Source: Pseudopyrenochaeta lycopersici (lineage: Eukaryota; Ascomycota; Dothideomycetes; Pleosporales; Pseudopyrenochaetaceae). Taken from it: a stretch of 64,000 nucleotides of DNA. Below are positions 30,032-38,917 of the stretch, one piece after another (the stretch's first letter is position 1; each line of letters opens with the position of its first letter). The notes under the pieces were generated by a model. It saw nothing but the letters and a program-made list of their open reading frames with translations. It searched no databases and was not told the origin of the DNA. Location: the NCBI GenBank assembly GCA_003313425.1, contig NHZP01000041.1:310001-374000 (forward strand), given 5' to 3'. The translations under genes were made by a program, and so were the position numbers.

Positions 30032-31130
30032 GTGCGCCTAAGTGAAGCCCTCTGGGGAGACAATAGAATAAGAAATGAGGTAAGAGACAAAGGGCTCGGT
30101 CGGACTGCGGGCGCCTAAGCTGTTCTTTGCATTTGATAGCATACCCAAGGCGGCTTTAACCATCTGGCTATGTTTATATGACCATGTGAAAGTGCGGATG
30201 GGAATTCCTGCGACTCTCTATCCGCAAGTCCCGGGACGAGATCCCATGCTGCCTTGAGTCAGCCCAGGAGAGTGGATGATGTTCTGCTATGACCAATTAG
30301 CGTGCCCGCCAATTCAGCTGGGCGGAACACAGAAAGGAAGCAAAAACTCGTGGCTTGCCAAAGGCGCGTGTTATCCAGACCACCATTTCTGCTCTGTTTA
30401 TGTAATTGCGAAGACAGGTGGACAAGATTGGATAACGATCAGTTAGTCGACGTAAGGACAGCGTGTGGTAGCTGAAGTGCATTCATCAAAACCATAGCAC
30501 TTCGCATGATAAGAAGGGCCGCTCTAGCAGAGGCCGACGCGTCGGTCTCCTCTCTGCGATTGATGGGATAAGGTGTGCTCGGTGACCTTTGCGATGGTAA
30601 CCATGGCCCGCCCAGTCGCCAGCGCATGCGAGGCTCAGGTAGAGAGTATTGAAACCTGCCCAGGTATATGGAGCGAGCGCTTGGCTGTGCGCACAGGCCT
30701 GGCCTTAAATCTGTCTCTTTGCTGGACTTTCAGCTGCTTTGAGTCCTCTACCACACCTGATGCCTCCTGCTCCCGTCAGGATTGTATTGGGAACACCCTA
30801 ATCGACGCTGCAGCCCCTTCATGCCATCTATCCTGTGCACACTAATGACTTGCGCTTGGTGAAGCCGCCAAGTTACCGTTTTGACCAAATTTAAGGTCCA
30901 GTTCTAGTAATGATCCCCGTACAGCCCGGGCCATGACCTGCAGATTGTCATGGTCTACCGGTATTCTGAATTCACGGCAATACCCGAATCGGCGAGAATT
31001 GAGTTCTTGGGATCAGGGATTAGAGCCTATTGGCTTACAGCTTGCATATGCACGTTATCGGTGTGGCTCATCTCCCACTTCCCGATAAGAAGGGCTAACG
31101 TGACCCTAGTTGCAGAAGGAACCTAGAGTA
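30032..31130. other. Intergenic, no gene recognised
   Basis: About 1.1 kb upstream of the CFEM receptor and beside the pogo element. Short frames on both strands look random. It probably holds the receptor promoter. No RNA gene or repeat terminus recognised. Confidence 0.5.
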
Positions 31131-32989
31131 ACGTGTTCCACAAGCGAGCCGATCAAACAAGCGAACCGATCAGTAGCCCTACAAGTTAAGCAATTGATCC
31201 ACTCTACCAAACTACAACACATAGAATAAATAATATATAAACTACTATGTTGTTTTTCGGCGCTTTGGGCACGTACGAGCAGTGTGTTCAAGCGACTCAC
31301 ACATACTGCACTTGCGTGGGGCGCGTGTTCGAGGCTCACGAGACATTGTACGAGCCTCGCTCTGAAGGACATCCACTTCAATTTGCGCCTCCACCTGACG
31401 CTCGTGTATCTTGTCCTGACCATCCTGGATAGTACACATATATCCTCCTTCAATAGTTGTACGAGACTGAGCTTTCTTCCGCTTTTGTCGTGCATTTTCA
31501 GCTCGAAGTGCTGCGTTCTCAACCTCAAGAATTACCTTCTCATGTACGGCCTTCTCATAGCCCTTTAGCAGCTGCTGAAAGGCACGCTCTGTTGGAGAGC
31601 GAGAGGTTTTCGCACGAAGCCTACGTTGATCTTGAATGTGCTTCGCCTGGCGCTTAACCTCGGTAAGGTTCTGAGGTGTTTTTGACTCCCATTCGGAGCC
31701 CTCGGTATGTACTGGACTTGGAGTCCGTACGACAGGCGGTAAGCTACTAAGGACTTGTTCTGGATCGTATGGAACAAGGCCGGTAGCTCGAAAACCACTC
31801 TGGATATTTTTTGCCGTAATTGCTTTACTATGTGCGGAGTAGTAGACGTCAAAGAAGTCTTCTTTCGTGATGTGATTGATGCCAAGCCTCATCTTCCCCT
31901 CTACCTCTTTACCGTACGAGACCTTAAGTGGGCTAAAACAGCCTATATCAAGTGGCTGGAGTAGATGGGAGGAATATGCAGGCATACAGAGCGCAATAAT
32001 ACAGTTCTGCTTACAGTAGTCTTCAAATCGCCCAGTAAGGTGGCTCCCATGCCCATCAAGAACAAGAAGGCGATATTTCCCCTTCGTACGAGACTCGGTG
32101 TGCTTATTGAAGTGCTGAATCCATGCATACCCAATTTCATCGTCTGTCCATCCCTTATCGCTAACTGAGATTGCCCAATTAGCTGGCACAGGGTTATTAG
32201 TATACCAAGTCGCCTGATAGAGCTTTGCCTTCAGGATAACAAGCGGGGGGATCTCCCACCCTTGCGAATTAACCCCATGTACAACAGTAACCCATTCCCG
32301 ATTTCCTGGCTGTGTAGTCCTCGGACGACCCTTTCGGTCCGCTCGTGTGACTACTCTTGAGGTTGAAATAACACCCATCTGGAAGCCAGTCTCATCAAAG
32401 TTGTATATATCCTCGTTGAGTATCCCATACTTGGTAATCGTGTTTCGTACGAGGTTAAACCAGCCTTGTATAATAGTAGGGTCTTCGCATTGCTTTCGGT
32501 CGTCGTTGTACTTGCGATTGTACTTCGAACGGAGCATATCGCGCCGGTTAACAAAGTTTCTAACCCAGTTCTGGCCGACAGTTTGAGGTGGTGTCTCGCC
32601 GCGCGTTGCAAGGATAATATCTGCGATTTCTCGCACGACGGAGATTTGGGAGCAAACCTTTGAGCGTCAAGGTCGAGAATACATTGAGGGAGGGCTTCTT
32701 CTGCAGTAGAGGTAGGTTTACAGTTACTGGTCGAGAATCGCGCCGTGAAGGGGTACCATGAAGGCGATTGTAGAGGGTTGTGTAAGGAATATCGTACGAG
32801 CGAGATGCGGCGCGTAAAGATTTAATTCGACCTGAATTATATGCTTGAATTGCTAAACAAAGTCTGCCTTCAATTGCAGAAGAAGAGGACTTAGGCATAG
32901 CTTGTTATGCTTGTGGAAAGCTGGAGACGCATTGTACGCGCTAGAGCTGATCGGCTCGCTTGTTTGATCGGCTCGCTTGTGGAACACGT
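31131..32989 (-). mobile_element. pogo/Fot-type DNA transposon, 1859 bp
   Basis: Inverted repeats of 43 bp with one mismatch, starting ACGTGTTCCACAAGCGAGCC, flanked by TA on both sides (31129-31130 and 32990-32991). Within each repeat CAAGCGA(G/A)CCGATCA-like units occur twice in tandem, probably transposase binding sites. The coding region on the minus strand fills the element. Confidence 0.88.
31245..32898 (-). pseudogene. pogo/Fot-type transposase with frameshifts
   Basis: From the ATG at 32898 the first frame gives a psq-like helix-turn-helix (LRAASRSYDIPYTTLYNRL). Between about 32720 and 32635 the homology passes through a second frame (EEALPQCILDLDAQRFAPKS) into a third that runs unbroken from 32636 to 31245: a CENP-B-type HTH (NWVRNFVNRRDMLRSKYNRK), the DDE domain (YNFDETGFQMGV, LLVLDGHGSHLTGRFEDY, HLLQPLDIGCFSPLK), a coiled coil and a C-terminal CCHC knuckle CSMCESLEHTARTC. 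All three catalytic Asp are present. Only two small indels separate it from a full transposase, so it is a young casualty or contains sequencing errors. Confidence 0.82.
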
Positions 32990-32991
32990 TA

Positions 32992-34379
32992 TTTCGTGAG
33001 AGACATTCTGACAACAGAAGCTGTTGTTGAGCCTTATACAAGGCCTAAGAGCTCCGAGGGGTGTTGGAGATTGACTCTGAGGCAGATGAGGCTTGACGTG
33101 TAGGTGGAGGAGTAGTTGGCCGGCCGGTGTTTTGGGATGAGAGCAGTACAACGTCTGGGTTGCATGGACAGAGACCTGCTGCTCTCCAGCCAGCTCGGAT
33201 AACCAGCTCGCATAACTCGTTCTGATAATCCTTCTTCTCTTACCTTAATCTATGGTACTACAGAACGTCCTTTCTTGTTTGGAGTTGCGTCATCAAGGGC
33301 TGAGAGAGCTCGGATCTCATCACGATAACGTGATTTGGCCACAGAGAACAGAGTTAGATATAGGAGCAAGATCTAGAGGCTACAGCAGGTGGGAGGCATG
33401 AGCTGTGAGATACAGAAGATGGGACTTATTAGCCCTACAGAGCCACATGAAGACAATAGGTATGTGGGAGTCATTGACGTCAAGAAGAAACAGTTTATGC
33501 CTCATCCGTAGCAGATTTTGAAGCCTCGAGTCTAGTTCTTGCCAAGGCGCTTATGGCTTTATTCGTGGTACGCCGGCGAATAATGCTGAAGGTTAGAGAA
33601 GGTATGAACTTGATGCATACGGGTTTACCGGATTCAGACCACTAGAGTTGGAACTTACAAGGGCATTCTCTTCTGCAGGTGAAAGATACTGCTGTCTTAC
33701 ACCTCGAGCTCTGCCAGACGGCTGGCCATCACGACGGTGCCATGATGTTGTCCTGCAGACATTATGGTCCTTTGCTCGTGCTATGATTATCAGTTAGCGG
33801 AGCTTTGCAGCGCTGCTGTTTCGGCATCCATTACCGTTGTGGGGAGAAGAAGGAAGGGAGAGAGAAAGGAAAAGGGAGCGCAGAGAGTTGGGTTGCGCCA
33901 GACCTTCACGAGGGACTTGTTTTTTCAACCCATGGCGAGCCAAGCGCTTTCTGTTCTTGATTTGCTTGGATTGCGACTTCGTGACCAGCACTGCGTGTGA
34001 GATTGGTCGCTAAATTGAAGTGTCGAAGAAGAGGTAAGTAACTGCTTGCATCTTAGGCTAAGTGACCCTTGTAAACTGGCTTTCAGTCTTCTGTGTCTTG
34101 GCGGTGCGGCATCGCCCATTTATTGTTTCATCTTACGCCGAACACCCCAGCCGTCACATGCTGCATAAGTACTAAACAATGACTTTCTGCCTATCGCGCT
34201 CACAGTCAACTCTACAACTTGCTCGAGTTACGTGGCACTGCTCGAGGCGGCGACTTAACCGAGACTTCCTCCCACCATGGATAGCTCCTCGGAGCGTTCT
34301 TGTTTAAAGTGTTCTTGTAGTTAGGAAGCTGCTTCTTGAAAAAGGCAGTCTTATACTCCGCATGATCCCTTACAACGGA
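32992..34379. other. Intergenic, no gene recognised
   Basis: About 1.4 kb with only short frames and no clear homology. I saw no inverted repeats, LTR termini or RNA genes. It may contain transposon debris too decayed to name. Confidence 0.45.
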
Positions 34380-35258
34380 TTAGTCTGGCCTATCTGCAAC
34401 GGGGTTCTGAGGAACATACTCGCCGCCAAACATATCTGCTAGTATTGGACTGTCTGTCAGATGAGCGGCTTCGGCAGTCCCCCCATTCCGCCATATAAGC
34501 TGCCGATTGAGATGGATCGCCATAGGGCTAACATTTTGCAGGATGTCATCGGCTAGTGCAAGAGCCCTAGGTAGGACATCTTCTGGTCTGGGCAGGAGTT
34601 CTGCGAAGAGGCCATCCAGCACTTTGGATCCCGCTGGGAATCGCTTGCCTGTGGCGAGGAGGTACGTTGCGTTACTGTAGCCAACCATGCGCGGCAAGAA
34701 AAACGAGCTGCAAGATTCCATAGTAAGGCCAATCCGGGCGAAAGGGAATCCAAACTCGGCTTTAGCGGGCGCTAATCTGCGCGAGGTTAGTCCTTCGTAC
34801 TGCGGTGAAAGGAAGACGTACCGAATGCCAGCAGCAAGTGTCGAGGTCATACCAATACCAATGGAGAGCCCATTATACGCGACCATGACTACTTTGCTGC
34901 AGTTGTACATGGCAAGTGCCAACGTACCACCTGGGTCTCGGACGACATTGACTGGCACGTTCTTAACCATACTTGAGTCTTCTTTGAGATCAATACCAGC
35001 ACTGAAAACCCTTCCGATACCAGTGAGGATGACAACTTTGACTCTATCGTCGACATTTACAGCTGTGAAAAAGGCGATCAATTCCTCCAACATGTCCAAA
35101 GTAATTGCATTCAGCTTGTCGGGTCTGTTCAATGCAACAATTTGGATAGGTGTTACGTCCTTAGCCGACTCTGGATGGTTCGAGATTCGGATGTGACTGT
35201 CGCTTGCCGTGACGTAAGACTCTGGGACTTGGATGACATCGCCATTGTTCCATGGCAT
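34380..35258 (-). CDS. Enoyl-CoA hydratase/isomerase family protein
   Basis: A 292-aa crotonase-fold protein acting on acyl-CoA thioesters. Residues 40-55 read ALNRPDKLNAITLDML, the usual start of the fold. The first oxyanion-hole block is VFSAGIDLKED. The second region, MYNCSKVVMVAYNGLSIGIG, replaces the usual P-x-A-A-x-G block. FGFPFARIGLTMESCSSFFL includes a Glu where many isomerases place their general acid. No peroxisomal PTS1 tripeptide is present at the C-terminus (VADRPD). It is divergently arranged with the metallo-beta-lactamase-fold gene, about 0.5 kb apart, so the two may share a promoter region. Substrate cannot be told; hydratase and isomerase are equally possible. Confidence 0.85.
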   Translation of the reverse strand: MPWNNGDVIQVPESYVTASDSHIRISNHPESAKDVTPIQIVALNRPDKLNAITLDMLEELIAFFTAVNVDDRVKVVILTGIGRVFSAGIDLKEDSSMVKNVPVNVVRDPGGTLALAMYNCSKVVMVAYNGLSIGIGMTSTLAAGIRYVFLSPQYEGLTSRRLAPAKAEFGFPFARIGLTMESCSSFFLPRMVGYSNATYLLATGKRFPAGSKVLDGLFAELLPRPEDVLPRALALADDILQNVSPMAIHLNRQLIWRNGGTAEAAHLTDSPILADMFGGEYVPQNPVADRPD

Positions 35259-35768
35259 CCTGCTCGATCACGTTCCACAAGTCTGGCCGAGATAATATGA
35301 ATTGGAAGTAAATTATGTTTTGTCTTAGACGAGAATGCTCGTTGCAGACTTCGTTGCGGCTTTGATAAGTAAAACTGAGAGATATAAGGCATTGAAAGAA
35401 GCTAAAGAGAAGCTCTTGTAAGTTGCGATTAGTGAGCTCCAAGCTGGCCGAGGCATTGTCTTCTACAGCCCCCGCTAAACGAGCAACAATAGGCTTCGCA
35501 GCCCTGGAGTGCACGTGCTTCAGCGAAGACTAACTTGAAATTATATACGATCATCACTTGCACCTCCCATCTCCTCTTGTTGTTGCAAACATGGTGAGGG
35601 GAGATCGCGCGCTCGGAGAAAAGGGTCAAGAAGCTGCCGAGGCCCGATCATTAATCCACATACGCAATCGTCCCTACCCCACCAATGTAGCTTCTCCGTT
35701 GCCGAGGTCTACATAAGAACACTCCTTACAGGTCGAGAGTCACACATACATTGTCACTTACGTTCATC

Positions 35769-36644
35769 ATGGCTTCGGAACTCCTAGCTAGTGTTTACAT
35801 CGCCCCTGCCGTGCCTATGCGAAGACCAGACGGTCGAATTATCGGAACATGGTCGCCGATTGCCTGTACACTAATATATGGTCCCAAATCGGCAGTCTTG
35901 GTGAATGTACCTTTCACAACGGCAGAAACGTTGGGCCTCGCGGACTGGATAAGCCACACGCTTGGGAAGAGAAAGTTAGAGGCTGTCTACATCTCTCATG
36001 GAGTTCACGATTTTTTCCTTGGCATGCCTACGCTCCGCAAACGCTTTCCGGACGTTAAGACACACTGTACGGAAACCACGCTGGACTCGATCAAAGACAG
36101 CCTTAAGCCTGAAGTACTCGCGGCTTTCGCGTCACAATTTCCAGGACAAATCGATCAGCAACCACCAGCCGACCAAGTGGCAGAGCTACTACCCCCAAGT
36201 AATGAACTTGACGTCGACGGACACAGGTTGCAAGCGATTGTTGCTGGACAGGCGGCAGTCAAGAACTCCACAATCATATGGGTTCCTAGTCTTCGACTGG
36301 CTGTTTGTGGTACAGTCGTTTATGGTTCAGTCCATCTCATGCAGGCGAACGCCGCAACGAAGGAGAAAAGACAAGCTTGGATTGCAAGTATCGAGAAGGT
36401 GGAGCGGCTCTCACCCACCAGCGTTGTCGCCGCCCATCAGAAGGCAGGAGAAATCCCCGGGGCCTGGCACTTGCAGCGCACCAAGGACTATCTCAGGGAC
36501 TTCGAAAGATTGATCGAGTCGGGACAGGTCAAGAATGCCAAACAGCTCTCAGCAGCAATGAAAGAGTTATATCCTGACCGATTCAACACTGGAGCGCTGA
36601 TTGTTAGTACAAGGGCTGCTTTCCCTAAACCCAACCGTCTTTAG
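35769..36644 (+). CDS. Metallo-beta-lactamase-fold protein with degraded metal site
   Basis: I chose the ATG at 35769 (CATCATGG context, giving MASELLASVY) over the in-frame one at 35751; length 291 aa. The layout is that of the MBL-fold hydrolases with motif H-x-H-x-D-H: here YISHGVHDFFLGMP, so the first His and the Asp remain but the second His is Val and the third is Phe. The later ligand blocks are also changed: AGQAAVKNSTIIWVPS has Gln where a His is usual, and GTVVYGSVH has Thr where the bridging Asp is usual. The last block VVAAHQKAGE keeps its His. Structure-forming segments are intact and there are no stops, so this may be a pseudoenzyme with a retained role. It is divergent from the enoyl-CoA hydratase gene. 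Confidence 0.75.
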   Translation: MASELLASVYIAPAVPMRRPDGRIIGTWSPIACTLIYGPKSAVLVNVPFTTAETLGLADWISHTLGKRKLEAVYISHGVHDFFLGMPTLRKRFPDVKTHCTETTLDSIKDSLKPEVLAAFASQFPGQIDQQPPADQVAELLPPSNELDVDGHRLQAIVAGQAAVKNSTIIWVPSLRLAVCGTVVYGSVHLMQANAATKEKRQAWIASIEKVERLSPTSVVAAHQKAGEIPGAWHLQRTKDYLRDFERLIESGQVKNAKQLSAAMKELYPDRFNTGALIVSTRAAFPKPNRL

Positions 36645-36766
36645 ATTTGAGATTATGAAGCTACTCTGGTACATGATGCTTTGCGATTCGACATGCAATT
36701 CAAACAGCAAAGGCATAGCGCGATCCAACCGTGCGGATCGCAATACGCTAGCCGATATAACGTGTT

Positions 36767-37540
36767 TCACCAGTCACCTGCGGCACCCCGCCACCAGGTG
36801 ATGCCATAATTCGTTGCCGATGAGATAAGCAGAACACCAATTTTGGTGAGTCGCCCACCAAAATCAACACCATCAGTTGGTGGGTTGAAATGGCCCTCAT
36901 CAGTGAATAATACTCCATCCCAAAAGCCTAGGAGAGGCTTCTCCTTATGCTCATGTCCATATTTGACCCTTTTCCGCTTGCTCTCATGTCTCAATTCATC
37001 TGAATAGGCAGCAACATAGAGATGAGCGTCTAGTCGATTGGAGATATTATATGAGAAGGTTCTTGGAGCAATTAGAAGGTTGTTCTCTCTGATCTGGATG
37101 GGTGGAGGAGCATCTTGAACTGGGTTTTGATCAAGGTCAAGGAGGGCTTCAATCCTGTCCAAAGGTACTTTGAAAGTATTGACAGGTCTAGAAAGTACGG
37201 TGATATCTGATCGGAGAAACCGAAATAATAGACTTTCGGTGAGACCGAGAATATCGGATTGACCGTCGGCCAGTCCGAAGAGCTGAAGTTGAGACCGCAG
37301 ATATAAAGACTAGGTTGTGCTCTGTAGAAGAGGTAGAGACAACTCAAAATAGAGATAATTGCAAGTCTATTGAGAATTGCATCACATGTGCCACGTATTC
37401 GAGTACTCATAACAACAGAAAGGCCTCCCAAGCTTGTGACCTTTCTCTTCAGCCTTTCTTTTGCGTACACGCCTCTCATATTTAAAGTGAGCCTTCTCCT
37501 GTCGCCAATTATAGCCTGTTCTAGTGGAGATTCCATGCTG
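36767..37540 (-). pseudogene. Tc1/IS630-like transposase remnant
   Basis: The minus frame at 37162-36767 includes KYGHEHKEKPLLGFWDGVLF then TDEGHFNPP, which fits the first catalytic block (W-x2-V-x-F-T/S-D-E) of Tc1-like transposases. Another frame at 37536-37072 begins ESPLEQAIIGDRRR and KERLKRKVTSLGG, possibly from the N-terminal region. The two are separated by an unrelated stretch around 37150-37380. No inverted repeats seen. Confidence 0.45.
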
Positions 37541-37569
37541 TGCTGCTACATCGCTCAGAGACTCGTCAT

Positions 37570-38640
37570 CGCGTCTACAGTGATCTAATTGGACTGGACT
37601 AGCACTGGACTGGATTTGGCTGGACTGGATTTGGCTGGACTGGATCCGGAGTGTTGAAGCAAGTGATTGTGTTCATTGTTGTTGGATGCAGGCGGAGTGC
37701 CTCATATATATGTACACATTCCCAACGCCTGTTACATGTATGCTTCAGCCACCGTGATATCCGACACGGAGTTTGAGAAATTTGGACTGGACTGGATCGA
37801 GGGGTCTGGAGGCTCCTCGAGCGCCAATGGACCATGCCTAATTAGGAAGCAAATTAACCTAATAAGGAAGAGTGAGTCACATCTTCGGCGTTCTTGCTTC
37901 AGGTACGCTTTGCCCCAGAAGCGCGTTCTCAGAAGGAGTTCATCTAGTCCAATGACTTCCTAATAGCATTCAATAATGAATCTGGCAGGCCAGCGGGAGC
38001 TACGACTGCTAATATGTTAAAAATGGTATCAGTGATTGGAATGGTCTGGTCTGGTCTGGTCAAGAGGTCAAACCAGACCCGACCAGCAAGACCGCCAAGA
38101 CCGCCAAGAATGAGGCTGAAGTTATAGAAGGAAGAAAAGAAATGTATTATGTTACTAGATATCAACCATATCGTTGTCATTCTCACTATCCTCGTTATCG
38201 CTGTCATCTTCAGATTGGGGCCTTCCATACCAGGCCCGGAGGCACTCACACCCCTCTATAATTGTGTCGCGAAGTGAAGCAATTCTAGGTTTTTTGCCGG
38301 TTTTGAAAGCATAAAGTCTGATTGGCTAATCGCTTATTCTGAAAGCCTCTTTTCATTGGCCGAACAAAAGCAATGTCACGTGGATTTTGATTAGTCGTAG
38401 AGCGGGAAACACCGTGCGCTGGCTACTGGGGCTGGATTGGCCAATCAGATGCTGCTTGGCGTAGCACGTGATACCAGACCGGTCCGACCCTTTAGACCGG
38501 TCCGACCATGGTCTCTGTTGAAGCAAGTGATTGTGTTCATTGTTATTTTTCTACAGGCGTGGTGCCTCACTCTTATATATACACCCACCGCCCCTGTCAC
38601 ATATTGCTGTTTCAGTCACTGTGATGTTTGACACTCCCAC
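37570..38640. mobile_element. Fragments of several hAT elements
   Basis: Three pieces. 37585-37760 and 38500-38640 each carry, on the plus strand, GTTGAAGCAAGTGATTGTGT followed by an ATATATAT-type TATA region, closely resembling the promoter end of the hAT copies at 17.6 and 42.6 kb. At 38030 a terminus CAGTGATTGGAATGG with GGTCTGGTCTGGT repeats begins a stub whose minus strand encodes ECLRAWYGRPQSEDDS (38275-38160), the C-terminal tail seen in the hAT at 25.6 kb. I could not pair the termini. Confidence 0.6.
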
Positions 38641-38917
38641 TTGATGATGACTCCGTCAGAAGCGCCATCGACCCTCCGTCACAGTGTATAGGCCCCCGTC
38701 AAAACCTTCAAAAAACCCTATGTCGGGAAAAGAAGGAAAGGGTGCCCGGACAGCTTATTTATTATGCATAAGTCCATAAACCTTACTCAATCCCTAACCC
38801 CCACCGAAACCACTCGAATCTGTCTCGTGCAAGGGGTTTGGTGAACCCATCGGCAATTTGTTCCGCAGTTGGGATGTGCTTCAATTCAACTGTCCCAGCC
38901 TTTTGAACCTCTTCTTG

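Noticed and set aside
34763..34803. A possible mini-intron (GTACGAAGGACTAACC to an AG) inside the enoyl-CoA hydratase frame
   Set aside because: A lariat-like CTAAC is present, but the possible introns are only 24-41 nt and removal breaks the frame, while the unspliced frame is open and gives a full-length protein.
34380..36644. A secondary-metabolite gene cluster
   Set aside because: Only two metabolic genes are adjacent; no polyketide synthase, peptide synthetase, terpene cyclase or P450 is visible in the window.
37150..37380. An LTR-like insert inside the Tc1-like remnant
   Set aside because: Imperfect inverted GAGACCGA-type words are present, but no defined termini or target duplication could be found.
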